Counted from the first letter of the stretch, positions 15,295 to 24,558 are shown. The stretch: DNA of 46,193 nucleotides from Alphaproteobacteria bacterium (GCA_021296375.1 JAGWAQ010000006.1:1-46193), one strand, 5' to 3'. Notes: generated by a model from the sequence alone, not told the origin. Program-made: numbers and translations.

Positions 15295-15783
15295 TTAACC
15301 TTTCTTCCTGCTTTTGAGGGGTTTGAGGAACCATTCCGACGGATCAAGCTTGGCGCTTTCAATCGCGTCAAATGGGATTGAGACCGGCCCGAAAGCCGTA
15401 TCCATTAAAACATTATCATTTTCATCAAGACCGGTGAGGCGGCCGTTAAACCGGCGGCGATTGTCGATCAGGTTGCGGGTGGAGATTTTGGCCAACTCCC
15501 CCGCAAACCGGGTGTAATCTTCAGGACGAACCAGAGGCCGCGACAACCCCGGGGAGGACACCTCAAGCTGATAGGCTGATTTGATCGGGTCTTCAACATC
15601 CAGCACCGCGGATACCCCGCGGGAAATTTTCGCGCAGTCCTCGACCGTCATTTCACGGTCGGCGTCAAACGGCTCCGCCATGATCTGAAGCACACCGCTG
15701 GCAAAATTGACGCGAACAAGGCGGAACTCAATCGGCTCCAGCACCGGTTCAATCAACATGGCGATTTTCTCTTCAAGCAGCAT
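15295..15783 (-). CDS. rimP: Ribosome maturation factor RimP
   Basis: Assists maturation of the 30S subunit. It has 162 residues: an N-terminal alpha/beta domain containing the conserved ISRGVSAVLDVEDPI and LEVSSPGLSRPLVRPEDY segments, and a C-terminal SH3-like Sm-fold domain (FNGRLTGLDENDNVLM). It heads the nusA-infB cluster, with only four bases to nusA. A weak alternative start exists at Met9. Confidence 0.95.
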   Translation of the reverse strand: MLLEEKIAMLIEPVLEPIEFRLVRVNFASGVLQIMAEPFDADREMTVEDCAKISRGVSAVLDVEDPIKSAYQLEVSSPGLSRPLVRPEDYTRFAGELAKISTRNLIDNRRRFNGRLTGLDENDNVLMDTAFGPVSIPFDAIESAKLDPSEWFLKPLKSRKKG

Positions 15784-15828
15784 CCTGTGCTGATCCTTTC
15801 ACTCGATCTGATCGCGAATTCAGCCAAT

Positions 15829-15854
15829 AAAAAAGGCGGGCCGTGGGGCCCACC
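15829..15854 (-). terminator. Terminator after trmB, upstream of rimP
   Basis: On the minus strand an 8-bp stem GGTGGGCC / GGCCCGCC (one G-U pair) with loop CCAC is followed by TTTTTTATT. It lies beyond the trmB stop and separates the tsaB-to-trmB cluster from the rimP cluster, whose promoter should lie within the 45 bases that follow (none identified). Confidence 0.85.
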
Positions 15855-15933
15855 GTCTTAAGCTGACAGTTTTGTTATTGATCTTATAGCCCCAAACACC
15901 GCAAAGGGCAACCCCGAGCTCATGTTGCGGTGA

Positions 15934-16638
15934 TCAGATTCTTTTGAACAAAAACCAGTTCGACACCCGGCCTTCGCGATCAGCCTTCGCCATGTAGCGG
16001 GTGCCGGGCCAGCCAGCAGGCGGAGTGCGCCAGTCACGGGCGCGACCAGCCGTCCAGGTGAAATCATCACGCCGCATCATTTGTTCCATCATCCAGGTTT
16101 TGGCTTTTGGCTCATCGCTGGCGAGCAGCAACTCCCCCCCGGGGCGGATCAACCGCGCCAGTTCATCCAGCATCAAAGGCTGGATAATGCGGCGGTCCTG
16201 ATGGCGGGTTTTCGGCCAAGGGTCAGGAAACAGCACAAAAACCCCATCAAAACTGGCCTTTTGAAAACCGGGCAGCAACAGCCGCACGTCTTCGGGCCAA
16301 ATGCGAGTGTTGGTGATCTTGCGCTCGATCAAATGACGACACAGGCTGGCCACCCCGTTCATAAAAGGTTCCGCCCCGAGGTAACCGGCATTGGGGTTTT
16401 CTTCGGCGCGAGCGGCAAGATGCTCACCGCCGCCAAAACCTATTTCAAGAAACATCTGGTCGGGGGCGTGATCAAAAAACCCCCGAGGGTCAAGACCATC
16501 TGCCGTAAGAGAGGTGTCTTCGGGCAGCCCAAAGGCCGCCATGCCGCGGGCAAGATATTCCGCCTGACGAGGCCGCAACCGGCGGCCGTGCCGACGGCCA
16601 TAAAACATCAGACGGTCGTGATCAGCAGGTGAAGACAC
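15934..16638 (-). CDS. trmB: tRNA (guanine-46-N7)-methyltransferase TrmB
   Basis: Transfers a methyl group from SAM to N7 of G46 in the tRNA variable loop. The SAM-binding motif is EIGFGGGEHLA, and the TrmB signature LFPDPWPKTRHQDRRI is complete. I place the start at GTG 16638, because GAGAGG (16645-16650) precedes it by six bases. That gives 234 residues; the longer ATG at 16689 has no visible ribosome binding site and adds 17 poorly family-like residues. The gene lies downstream of metK, which makes its methyl donor, and is followed by a terminator. Confidence 0.93.
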   Translation of the reverse strand: MSSPADHDRLMFYGRRHGRRLRPRQAEYLARGMAAFGLPEDTSLTADGLDPRGFFDHAPDQMFLEIGFGGGEHLAARAEENPNAGYLGAEPFMNGVASLCRHLIERKITNTRIWPEDVRLLLPGFQKASFDGVFVLFPDPWPKTRHQDRRIIQPLMLDELARLIRPGGELLLASDEPKAKTWMMEQMMRRDDFTWTAGRARDWRTPPAGWPGTRYMAKADREGRVSNWFLFKRI

Positions 16639-16724
16639 AAAAAACCTCTCGACAGAAGTGACGCCCGAACAGGCGATCTCCAACGACATACGACGGCGTA
16701 ATACGACGACGAAATACGGCGGCG

Positions 16725-17885
16725 TTAAACCGCAGCCTTGAACGCGTCCACAAGGTCAAGCGCTTCCCAGGAGAATGTGCCGGCCCCGGCTTCCCCCGCG
16801 ACACGACCAAAATGGCCATAAGCGGCAGAAGCGGCATAAATCGGCGCGCTCAGCTTGAGGGTTTCACGAATACCGCGGGGGGTCAGGTCCATCACCTTCG
16901 GGATGATTTCCGCAAGACGGGTGTCTTCCACCACGCCCGTGCCGGCGGTATCGACATAAATCGACAGCGGGTAGGATACCCCGATCGCATAGGACACCTG
17001 AATGGTACATTTTTCCGCCAGACCGGCGGCGACAATGTTTTTCGCGACATAACGCGCGGCATAGGCCGCCGAACGGTCAACCTTTGTGGGGTCTTTGCCG
17101 CTGAAGGCACCGCCACCATGCGGCGCGGCGCCACCATAGGTATCGACAATGATCTTGCGGCCGGTCAAGCCTGCGTCACCGTCAGGGCCGCCAATGACAA
17201 AATTGCCCGTCGGGTTGACGTATAATTTATCCTCATCACACATCCAGCCGTCGGGCAGAACCTTCATGACATGGTCACGAACAAGGTCACGAATATCGCT
17301 CTGGCTGGCGTCGGCGCTATGTTGGGTTGAAACCACAACGCTTTCGGCACGAACCGGCTTGCCGTTTTCATAAAGGCAGGTGATTTGCGACTTGCTGTCC
17401 GGCCCCAGAATATCGGCACCAGCGTGGCGGGCCTCCGCCATGGATTTCAGAATCTGGTGGGACAGGTGAATAGGGGCAGGCATCAGCACATCTGTTTCGC
17501 GGCAAGCGTAACCGAACATAATACCCTGGTCGCCGGCGCCTTCGTCCTTGTCGTCACCACTGTCCACGCCCATGGCGATATCGGCCGATTGTTCATGCAG
17601 ATGGTTGGCGACATCCATATGTTGCCAGTGATAGCCGTCCTGTTCATACCCGATGGACTTGACCGCCGCGCGCGCGACTTCGATCACCTCTTCCGTCGAC
17701 ACTGGTTCAGGGCAACGAATTTCCCCCGCCAATACGGTGCGGTTGGTGGTGGTCAAGGTTTCACATGCCACCCGGCTTTCGCCGTATTTGCCAAGAAGAA
17801 GATCAACAACTTCATCGGAAATGCGGTCGCAGACTTTATCGGGATGACCTTCGGAAACAGATTCGCTGGTAAACAGATGGGACAT
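16725..17885 (-). CDS. metK: S-adenosylmethionine synthetase
   Basis: Makes SAM from methionine and ATP. It has the conserved FTSESVSEGHPDK N-terminus, the GAGDQGIMFGYA motif and the GGGAFSGKDPTKVDRSAAY phosphate-binding region (given here in parts: GGGAFSGKD, PTKVDRSAAY). The start chosen is ATG 17885 (MSHLFTSES), giving 386 residues. GAG followed by AACCATT before this ATG matches the GAGAACC spacing seen at katG, rpsO and trpS, whereas the upstream ATG at 17897 lacks a ribosome binding site. It follows lnt by only 35 bases, so there is no room for a SAM riboswitch of its own; control is presumably with the upstream cluster. Confidence 0.96.
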   Translation of the reverse strand: MSHLFTSESVSEGHPDKVCDRISDEVVDLLLGKYGESRVACETLTTTNRTVLAGEIRCPEPVSTEEVIEVARAAVKSIGYEQDGYHWQHMDVANHLHEQSADIAMGVDSGDDKDEGAGDQGIMFGYACRETDVLMPAPIHLSHQILKSMAEARHAGADILGPDSKSQITCLYENGKPVRAESVVVSTQHSADASQSDIRDLVRDHVMKVLPDGWMCDEDKLYVNPTGNFVIGGPDGDAGLTGRKIIVDTYGGAAPHGGGAFSGKDPTKVDRSAAYAARYVAKNIVAAGLAEKCTIQVSYAIGVSYPLSIYVDTAGTGVVEDTRLAEIIPKVMDLTPRGIRETLKLSAPIYAASAAYGHFGRVAGEAGAGTFSWEALDLVDAFKAAV

Positions 17886-17920
17886 AATGGTTCTCATTGA
17901 ATTTTGTTTAAGCGCGCAGA

Positions 17921-19486
17921 TTACTCCCGCCCCATATAACGCGTCAAGCGGGGATGCAAAGCCGCCGCCAGAATCACCATCACCAGCATGCCCAGATAAA
18001 TACGATCACCAAAGCGGTGATAATAGGTTGCTTTCGTGCCGCCAATAAAAGCATCAGCGACACCAGCCGTGCCATATTCGATGCGGTGGGTAATCATCCC
18101 GCTGCTGTTGATCATTGCCGAAATACCGGTATTGGCGACGCGCACCACGGGGCGACCCATCTCCGCTGCCCGCATCTGCGCCATGGCAAGATGCTGGCGA
18201 GGGCCGATGCTATTGCCGAACCAGGCGTCATTGGTGATCACCACCATGACCTCCGCCTCGGCGCGATCAAAATTGCGGCGCACAGCACCGGGGAAAATAA
18301 TCTCATAACAAATCAACGGCAGGATACGGATCACGCGGCCATCCTGGCGCGTGATGGTGAGCGCCACCCCGGCTTCACCAGGGCTGAAATCATAAGGACC
18401 GGCAATGGCATCCGCGAAGGGGATGTAATCCCGCATCGGGGCGTATTCACCAAATGGCACGAGATGAGCCTTGCTGGCCGATCCCAGAACCTCGCCGTCA
18501 GGGGCCATCACCATCATGGCGTTAAACAAGGCAAAAGGGTCATTTTCAACCCGCAAGACCCCTGTTAACACCGGCGTCGAGCCAGAGGACGCGGCTTGCG
18601 TGATGGCGGTGAGCACCCCCGGTTCACGATCATAACTTCCCGCAAACGCGGTTTCCGGCCAGACGATCAGGTCAAGGGGGGCGGTCACCGGCCGACGTGA
18701 TGCCGCCACCAGCGCCGCCAAATGCCCGGGGCGACGATCACGTTGCCATTTTTCCATTTGCGCAATATTGGGCTGAACAAGCCGCACCATCATCCCGCTG
18801 GCTGATGAATTTACCGCCGCTGACGACAGATGCATATGCGCGGCAACAAGCAATCCCGCCATTGCCGCCAGCATCGCCCCGCCCCACAGACGCGCGCTCC
18901 GGTAACGATCGCCGCAGATCAACAACGCAGGCAACATCCCGAAGATCAACGCCACAAGGCCCATCCCCCAATAGCCGATCAATGACGATGCCGCCAGCCC
19001 CAGGTCATGGGACGCCGCCACCAGCCCCGGGGCGTTCCAGGGGAACCCCGTCAGCACATGTCCACGCAGGTATTCCGCCGCGGACAGGCTTGCCGCCAGC
19101 ATCACCACCGCGGGCACAGGCCCAAGCCGAAGCGCACCGGTAAGGGCGTGAGCGAGCGCAAACCCCCCGCCCCAGAACAGCCCGAGAAACAAGGGCAAGC
19201 CCAGCCCTGCCAGCGGAACCAGCAGCAGATGCCAGCCCCCTGATGTCACCAGCGCATTGCTGATCCAGTACAGCGACACCACAAACCAGCCGCCCCCTGT
19301 CGCCCATCCCAGCAGGAAGACGTCGCGGATAGTGGGGTGAGGCGTATCATCACGGCGCATGACCATCAGGGCAGGGATGCTCAGGGCAAACAGCCCCAGC
19401 GTCAATCCAATAGGCGGCAAGGCCAGACTGGCCACCAGCCCCGCCGCCATGGCCAGGGCATAACGGGAAAGGGGGAATTTACGCAT
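17921..19486 (-). CDS. lnt: Apolipoprotein N-acyltransferase
   Basis: Inner-membrane nitrilase-fold enzyme that adds the third acyl chain to lipoproteins. It has 521 residues from the ATG at 19486, with AAGG upstream and an 8-base overlap with the end of corC; a longer in-frame start lies inside corC and is unlikely. The N-terminal half has six or so membrane segments, the last ending near residue 215. The catalytic triad is visible: Glu278 in IVWPETAFAG, Lys339 in SKAHLVPFGEYAP and Cys393 in PLICYEIIFPG. A final membrane segment (LGMLVMVILAAAL) closes the protein. The corC-lnt order is conserved in proteobacteria. Confidence 0.97.
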   Translation of the reverse strand: MRKFPLSRYALAMAAGLVASLALPPIGLTLGLFALSIPALMVMRRDDTPHPTIRDVFLLGWATGGGWFVVSLYWISNALVTSGGWHLLLVPLAGLGLPLFLGLFWGGGFALAHALTGALRLGPVPAVVMLAASLSAAEYLRGHVLTGFPWNAPGLVAASHDLGLAASSLIGYWGMGLVALIFGMLPALLICGDRYRSARLWGGAMLAAMAGLLVAAHMHLSSAAVNSSASGMMVRLVQPNIAQMEKWQRDRRPGHLAALVAASRRPVTAPLDLIVWPETAFAGSYDREPGVLTAITQAASSGSTPVLTGVLRVENDPFALFNAMMVMAPDGEVLGSASKAHLVPFGEYAPMRDYIPFADAIAGPYDFSPGEAGVALTITRQDGRVIRILPLICYEIIFPGAVRRNFDRAEAEVMVVITNDAWFGNSIGPRQHLAMAQMRAAEMGRPVVRVANTGISAMINSSGMITHRIEYGTAGVADAFIGGTKATYYHRFGDRIYLGMLVMVILAAALHPRLTRYMGRE

Positions 19487-20393
19487 CTGCCTTATCGGGG
19501 GCTTTATCGGGGGCTTGATAAGGGGTCTTGTCGGGCAGCGCATCTGCTGAAACCGAAATGCGGTCAAGCCCCCGAACCTTCAGCAAATTGACCTGACGGG
19601 GGTTGCTTTCCAACACTTCAAATTCAACACCAAGCGGATGACGCACAATTTCGCCACGGCCAGGCACACGCCCCGCAAGGGAGATCACCAGCCCCCCAAG
19701 GGTATCAATCTCGTCACGGTCTTCGTCTTCCAGCAATGAGCCGGTGTGGGCCTCAAGCTGTTCAATCTCAAGTCGGGCTTCCGCCAGGGCCGTGCCGTCA
19801 CCATTCACGTCAAAGATCGGCGAGGTGTCGTCGTCATGCTCATCGTTGATCTCGCCAACGATCTCCTCGACCAGGTCTTCAATCCTGATCAGCCCGTCGG
19901 TGCCGCCATATTCATCCACCACCAGCGCAAGGTGCAGGCGTTTCAGCCGCATTTCCTGGAGCAGATCCATCGTCCGCATGGTGGGGGAGATGTAAATCGG
20001 CTGGCGCAACATCGACATCAGATCGACGGTGTTGTTTTCATGCAGGCAACGGGCGACATCCTTGATATGAAGAATGCCGACGACGTCATCAAGACTGCCG
20101 CGGGTGACAGGAACCCGGGAATGATTAGCCGCCACCATCAGCCCCATCACCACATCCACCCCGTCGTTGATATCGACGGAAACGATATCGGCGCGCGGGA
20201 CCATCACATCGGTGGCGGCAATATCGCGCAGGCCAAGAATGTTTTTCAGCAGCATGCTTTCGTGGCTGTCAAACGTCACGGTATCGCGGATGGATTCTTC
20301 CAGCAATTCCGTGATCTGTTCACGCGCAAGCGAGGTTGAGTGGCCCGGCCAGATCGACATCATCAGGGATTTGAATTTCTGCATCAGCGTCAT
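19479..20393 (-). CDS. corC: CorC/HlyC-type CBS-domain protein
   Basis: Cytoplasmic protein with two CBS motifs (about residues 62-185, from VMVPRADIVSVDIND to VVDEYGGTDGLIRIEDLVEEIVGEI) and a C-terminal CorC_HlyC domain (about 200-285, DTLGGLVISLAGRVPGRGE). Family members are linked to magnesium/cobalt homeostasis and are often labelled hemolysin-like without evidence of lytic activity. It lacks the membrane domain of larger homologues. 304 residues; the C-terminus carries PDK/APDK repeats encoded by a 12-bp duplication. Start overlaps the ybeY stop region by four bases (ATGA). The phoH-ybeY-corC-lnt order supports the assignment. Confidence 0.92.
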   Translation of the reverse strand: MTLMQKFKSLMMSIWPGHSTSLAREQITELLEESIRDTVTFDSHESMLLKNILGLRDIAATDVMVPRADIVSVDINDGVDVVMGLMVAANHSRVPVTRGSLDDVVGILHIKDVARCLHENNTVDLMSMLRQPIYISPTMRTMDLLQEMRLKRLHLALVVDEYGGTDGLIRIEDLVEEIVGEINDEHDDDTSPIFDVNGDGTALAEARLEIEQLEAHTGSLLEDEDRDEIDTLGGLVISLAGRVPGRGEIVRHPLGVEFEVLESNPRQVNLLKVRGLDRISVSADALPDKTPYQAPDKAPDKADA

Positions 20394-20935
20394 GATGCGC
20401 CCCCGTCGGTGAGTTGATACGGATTGGTCAGCCCGTGACGGGCCAGAATATCAATCTCCAGCCCTTCCATGACTTCCGCCTCCGCCTCTTCAATATGGTC
20501 ATGACCACAGAGATGAAGCGTGCCGTGAAGAACAAGATGCAAGGTATGATCAGCAAGGGGGATATTCATGTCCTGAGCCTGCCGCGCCATGACGCCATAC
20601 GCAAGGGCAATATCCCCCAAAAATTCATCTTCCCCTGACGGAAAGGACAAGACATCGGTGGGGCCGGATTTATCACGGTGGATCTGGTTCAGCGCGGCCA
20701 CCGCATCATCACTGGTGAACAGCAGGGCAATTTCAGTCGCGCCGGTCTTCTGTTGCGCCAGGGCCATGCCAAGAATAGCCGCCATGCGGGTGGTGAATTC
20801 AGGGGTCAGGACATCGCGCCATTCACCGGCATCAACATTGCAGTCAAATTCATGACCATCATCATGGTCGATGATAAAGCTCAAACTGTCAGGGTCGTCT
20901 GGCGTATCGGCGGGGAAAGGGTCAGGTCTGGCCAT
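20390..20935 (-). CDS. ybeY: Endoribonuclease YbeY
   Basis: Single-strand metal-dependent endoribonuclease needed for 16S rRNA 3'-end maturation and ribosome quality control. It has 181 residues. The zinc site H-x3-H-x5-H is His137, His141 and His147 in HGTLHLCGHDH. The upstream DVLSFPSGEDEFLGDIALA segment is also diagnostic. An acidic N-terminal extension (about 35 residues) precedes the core. The ATG overlaps the phoH stop as TGATG and the stop overlaps the corC start as ATGA, so the three genes are tightly coupled. Confidence 0.96.
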   Translation of the reverse strand: MARPDPFPADTPDDPDSLSFIIDHDDGHEFDCNVDAGEWRDVLTPEFTTRMAAILGMALAQQKTGATEIALLFTSDDAVAALNQIHRDKSGPTDVLSFPSGEDEFLGDIALAYGVMARQAQDMNIPLADHTLHLVLHGTLHLCGHDHIEEAEAEVMEGLEIDILARHGLTNPYQLTDGGAS

Positions 20936-21939
20936 CAGCTTTGGTCACGTTTTTCATATGCAGTCAGGATGCGGGCGACAACAGGGTGACGCACGACGTC
21001 GCTTCCTTTCAGTCGGATGATTCCGACACCTTTGACATCATCAAGGATAGACACGGCATCATCAAGCCCTGATTTCTGCCCTGACGGCAAATCCACCTGC
21101 GACAGATCGCCGGTGATGACCATGCGGGAATCATCCCCGAGACGGGTCAAGACCATCTTCATTTGCACCGGCGTGGTGTTCTGGGCTTCGTCGATAATGA
21201 CATAGGATTGCGCCAGGGTCCGCCCCCGCATAAAGGCCAGCGGCGCGATCTCGATCTGGCCTGACGCCAGCATGCGATCAACCATATCCGGCGGCATCAT
21301 GTCATAGAGCGAATCATAAAGCGGGCGCAAATACGGGTCGACTTTTTCTTTCATGTCACCGGGTAGAAACCCCAGCCGTTCCCCTGCTTCCACCGCTGGC
21401 CGGGACAGCACAATCCGTTCAATCCGTTTCGCCTTCAAGGCTTCAACCGCTTTTGCCACCGCCAGGTAAGTCTTGCCGGTCCCCGCCGGGCCAAGCCCGA
21501 ACACCACATCATGCCTCGACAATGCCTCAAGATAGGTCTGCTGGCCTGCTGATTTCGGGGTCACCACTTTACGCCAAGTGTCGAGGGCCCCGTCGCTATT
21601 GGCAAAGGCTTTCATCCCGTCGTTGCTGGCATCTGCCGCCCAGCGCAAAGCATCTTTAACCATGGAAGAAGAAATATCCCGTTCTGTTGTGGTGGTGTTG
21701 GCGATCCGCTTGTACAAGGCCTCAATCGTGACTTTGGCGGTCGAGGTATTGTGTTCACTGCCGGTGATTTTGATGATGTTCCCGAAACTGTCGAGCGAAA
21801 CGTCAAGCGCTTGTTCAATGGCGGTCAGGTTACTGTTGTGGTGGCCGTAAAGGAAGGGCAGGAATTCATTGTCTTGAAATTCGAGCTTGATGCTGTGGTT
21901 CTGGCTTTTGCCGCGCCGCACGCTGTCGGTATCCTTCAT
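20935..21939 (-). CDS. phoH: PhoH-family ATPase
   Basis: P-loop ATPase of the PhoH/YbeZ type, which partners YbeY in many bacteria. It has 334 residues from ATG 21939, which follows AGGAGACTCG, a strong ribosome binding site; a longer in-frame start at 22005 lies inside miaB. Walker A is GPAGTGKT (150-157) and Walker B is YVIIDEAQNTTPVQMKM. An N-terminal KH-like region (about 20-85) precedes the ATPase. It follows miaB by 28 bases and overlaps ybeY. Confidence 0.95.
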   Translation of the reverse strand: MKDTDSVRRGKSQNHSIKLEFQDNEFLPFLYGHHNSNLTAIEQALDVSLDSFGNIIKITGSEHNTSTAKVTIEALYKRIANTTTTERDISSSMVKDALRWAADASNDGMKAFANSDGALDTWRKVVTPKSAGQQTYLEALSRHDVVFGLGPAGTGKTYLAVAKAVEALKAKRIERIVLSRPAVEAGERLGFLPGDMKEKVDPYLRPLYDSLYDMMPPDMVDRMLASGQIEIAPLAFMRGRTLAQSYVIIDEAQNTTPVQMKMVLTRLGDDSRMVITGDLSQVDLPSGQKSGLDDAVSILDDVKGVGIIRLKGSDVVRHPVVARILTAYEKRDQS

Positions 21940-21967
21940 CGAGTCTCCTGCTCTCAACTGGCCGTGA

Positions 21968-23302
21968 TCACACCATCTCAGCGGAAAGACTGTTCTGGTG
22001 CGCATCTGTTATCCGTAAAGACACTATATCACCAATTTCACCTGTTGTGGCAGGGAAATGCACCGCCTGCATCCAGGGGCTTCGTCCGGCCTTCTGATTG
22101 TCCTTATTGGCGGGACGTTCGATCAGCACATCCATGACATCCCCGACCTTGGCTTTATTGAACGCCAGCTGCTGGGCGTTGATCAATTGCTGAAGCCCGG
22201 CGAGGCGTTCGGATTTAACGCCTTCATCGACCTGATCATCACGCATCGACGCCGGGGTCCCGGGGCGAGGGGAATATTTAAAGGAATAGGCGGAAGCATA
22301 ACCGACGCGATCGATCAGGTTAAGGGTATCGGCGAAATCGCGATCGGTTTCACCGGGAAAGCCAACAATAAAATCGCCGCTCAAGGCCATGTCAGGGCAA
22401 ACGTCACGCAACTGGTCAATAATGCGGAAATAATCATCACGGCTGTGGTGACGGTTCATGGCATCAAGAATCCGGTCGGAGCCTGCCTGAACCGGCAAAT
22501 GCAGATACGGCATCAATTGCGGAATCTCGGCATGGGCATGGATCAAATCAAGGGTCATGTCCTTGGGGTGTGAGGTGGTGTAGCGAAGACGCTTCAACCC
22601 GTCGATCTCCGCCAGCTCACGCAGAAGACGGGCGAAATCCCAGTCACGGCCATCAGGCGCTTCCCCCGCCCAGGCGTTCACATTCTGCCCCAACAGGCTG
22701 AGCTCAACGGAGCCATTGTCAACCAACCGCCGGGCTTCCGTCAGGATGGAGGCGGCGGGACGCGAGAATTCCGCCCCGCGGGTATACGGCACGACGCAGA
22801 AGGTGCAAAATTTATCACACCCTTCCTGAACCGAAAGAAACGCCGCCGGACCACGGGGGGTATGCTCTTCGGGCAGGAAATCAAACTTGTCCTCAACAGG
22901 AAAATCCGTGTCGATGACGGCATTGCGGGAGGCGGGGTCAATATCGGTGATCAGCTCCGGCAGGCGGTGATAGGCCTGCGGCCCCACCACGACATCAACC
23001 CAGGGGGCGCGGCGGCTGATTTCCTGGCCTTCGGCCTGGGCAACGCAACCCGCAACGGCGATCTTCACGTCACGACCCTGCAGCCGCTGACCTTCTTTCC
23101 ATTTCCGCAAACGGCCAAGTTCCGAGAACACTTTTTCCGCCGCTTTTTCACGAATATGGCAGGTGTTGATGATGACCATATCGGCATCGGTGGCATTATC
23201 GCTGGCGCTGTACCCGAGGGGCGCCAGAACATCTGCCATGCGGTCCGAATCATAGACATTCATCTGACAGCCATAGGTTTTAATATGCAGTTTTTTAGCC
23301 AT
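21968..23302 (-). CDS. miaB: tRNA-2-methylthio-N6-dimethylallyladenosine synthase MiaB
   Basis: Radical-SAM methylthiotransferase that modifies A37 of tRNAs reading UNN codons. It has 444 residues. The N-terminal UPF0004 domain carries Cys12, Cys48 and Cys86 for the auxiliary iron-sulfur cluster. The radical-SAM motif CDKFCTFC supplies Cys162, Cys166 and Cys169. A C-terminal TRAM domain (about 375-440) binds RNA. The gene follows rimI by nine bases. In some rhizobial genomes I recall a fur/mur gene between rimI and miaB; none is present here. Confidence 0.97.
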   Translation of the reverse strand: MAKKLHIKTYGCQMNVYDSDRMADVLAPLGYSASDNATDADMVIINTCHIREKAAEKVFSELGRLRKWKEGQRLQGRDVKIAVAGCVAQAEGQEISRRAPWVDVVVGPQAYHRLPELITDIDPASRNAVIDTDFPVEDKFDFLPEEHTPRGPAAFLSVQEGCDKFCTFCVVPYTRGAEFSRPAASILTEARRLVDNGSVELSLLGQNVNAWAGEAPDGRDWDFARLLRELAEIDGLKRLRYTTSHPKDMTLDLIHAHAEIPQLMPYLHLPVQAGSDRILDAMNRHHSRDDYFRIIDQLRDVCPDMALSGDFIVGFPGETDRDFADTLNLIDRVGYASAYSFKYSPRPGTPASMRDDQVDEGVKSERLAGLQQLINAQQLAFNKAKVGDVMDVLIERPANKDNQKAGRSPWMQAVHFPATTGEIGDIVSLRITDAHQNSLSAEMV

Positions 23303-23311
23303 ATCGACCTC

Positions 23312-23785
23312 TTAGGACGCTGTCCCGGTTATGTCAATGTGAAACGGCGGTTTCCGCTCATGCTTGGTGTTTTCGGCATCATTTTCGGCATCATTTTCGG
23401 CATCATTATTTGGGCCTGCGGGGTAATAGCCTTTGCGGCGGCCAACTTCAACAAACCCCGCCTTGCGGTAAAGGCGCTGGGCGATGGTGTTATCCGCCCG
23501 CACTTCAAGACGACAGCCCTTGCGCCCGAAGTCCTGGCGAAACCGCGCCAGCAAATCCTGGCCAATCCCCCGCCGGCGGTGATCAGGATGAACGCTGATC
23601 TGGATCACCTCACCATCCTGATCAATCGACCAGCCGGTGATGAACCCCCGCATCTGCCCGTCTTCTTCAAACGCCAACCCCGCAAAAGCCGGTTTCATCA
23701 ACAGGCGGGGAAGGCCGCTTGTGTCCTCCGACGGTTCAATCGCCGCCATGGCAGGCCCGTCATCAGGGCGAAGCGGCCTGATCAT
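23312..23785 (-). CDS. rimI: GNAT acetyltransferase, RimI-like
   Basis: Single GNAT domain of 157 residues. The acetyl-CoA loop is in VHPDHRRRGIGQDLL, followed by LEVRADNTIAQRLYRKAGFVEVGRRKGYY (given in parts: LEVRADNTIAQ, LYRKAGFVEVG, RRKGYY), the usual RimI pattern. RimI acetylates the N-terminus of ribosomal protein S18 in E. coli; position next to tsaB supports this identity but other substrates are possible. The C-terminus carries three NDAE repeats from a 12-bp tandem repeat, which lies past the conserved domain. It overlaps tsaB by four bases (ATGA). Confidence 0.85.
   Translation of the reverse strand: MIRPLRPDDGPAMAAIEPSEDTSGLPRLLMKPAFAGLAFEEDGQMRGFITGWSIDQDGEVIQISVHPDHRRRGIGQDLLARFRQDFGRKGCRLEVRADNTIAQRLYRKAGFVEVGRRKGYYPAGPNNDAENDAENDAENTKHERKPPFHIDITGTAS
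23370..23405. repeat. Three tandem 12-bp repeats in the rimI 3' end
   Basis: Three identical units TTTTCGGCATCA at 23370-23381, 23382-23393 and 23394-23405 encode the tetrapeptide repeat NDAE near the C-terminus of the acetyltransferase. Confidence 0.95.
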
Positions 23786-24507
23786 GATGATTTCGGGGTG
23801 CTGATCAACGGCGGGGCAAGGTAAAGCGGCTCCAGCCCGTCATTGACCGCCGGAAACGCATGGTGATACCGGCATAAATCCGCCGCCAGAGGAGCGAAAG
23901 CCGCCCCCGGGCGGGCGGGGAGGCCCTCGCCGGTCAACCGTTGCGCCAGGGTATCGGCATCATGACCATTGATAACAAGGTGATGGCCTTCAGTCTGTGA
24001 TTTCACCATCAGGGTGTTGGACATCAGGGTGTTGGCCATCAGGGTTTGGGAAAGCTCGACCAGATCATCAGCCTGACCATCCTGAACATCGCCGAGGGCC
24101 TCGCCATCAGGTGAAAACGCCTGGAAATAAAGCGATTTGCGGCGACTGTCGATGACGCTGATCACCGGCGACTGGCCATCGGCATCATGCCTCGCCATCG
24201 CCGCCAGAGACGACAGCCCCACCGGCGCAAGCCCGAGGGAAAGCCCCAGACCTTTGGCGGCCGCAAGAGCCACACGAATGCCGGTAAAAGAACCGGGGCC
24301 ACGCCCCGCCACGATGACGCCAATATCACCAAACCCCACACTCGCCTGGGTGAGGGCATCCCTTGCCAGGGTGATGATCCAGGCGGCATGGCCATGGGCC
24401 GCTTCATGGCGGGCCTGGGCCAGCACATCACCACCTCTCGCGACCGCGACCGAAGCCATGCCCGCACTTGAATCCAGCGCCAATGTGATGACAGATTGAG
24501 CGGACAT
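23782..24507 (-). CDS. tsaB: tRNA threonylcarbamoyladenosine biosynthesis protein TsaB
   Basis: Partner of TsaD in making t6A37 in tRNAs reading ANN codons. ASKHA-fold protein of 241 residues. LALDSSAGMASVAVARGG is the N-terminal phosphate-loop-like region, HGHAAWII corresponds to the usual HSE-like helix, and GRGPGSFTGIRVALAAAKGL is the family signature (20 residues). A linker with three pentapeptide repeats (LMANT, LMSNT, LMVKS) from a 15-bp tandem repeat lies at about residue 153-167. First gene of the long minus-strand cluster down to trmB. Confidence 0.94.
   Translation of the reverse strand: MSAQSVITLALDSSAGMASVAVARGGDVLAQARHEAAHGHAAWIITLARDALTQASVGFGDIGVIVAGRGPGSFTGIRVALAAAKGLGLSLGLAPVGLSSLAAMARHDADGQSPVISVIDSRRKSLYFQAFSPDGEALGDVQDGQADDLVELSQTLMANTLMSNTLMVKSQTEGHHLVINGHDADTLAQRLTGEGLPARPGAAFAPLAADLCRYHHAFPAVNDGLEPLYLAPPLISTPKSS
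24007..24051. repeat. Three tandem 15-bp repeats inside tsaB
   Basis: Units CATCAGGGTGTTGGA, CATCAGGGTGTTGGC and CATCAGGGTTTGGGA occupy 24007-24021, 24022-24036 and 24037-24051 and encode three related pentapeptides in a surface-linker region of TsaB. Confidence 0.9.
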
Positions 24508-24558
24508 GCCCGAAATCCTATAATAATGAAAATCACGTTGCAGGTGATGACGTTAATG

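Noticed and set aside
17886..17920. Possible SAM riboswitch upstream of metK
   Set aside because: Only 35 bases separate the metK start from the lnt stop, too few for any known SAM riboswitch, and no matching hairpin is visible.
19479..20393. Hemolysin function for the CBS-domain protein
   Set aside because: The hemolysin label in this family is historical; the protein has no membrane-inserting or secretion features, so CorC-like is the safer name.
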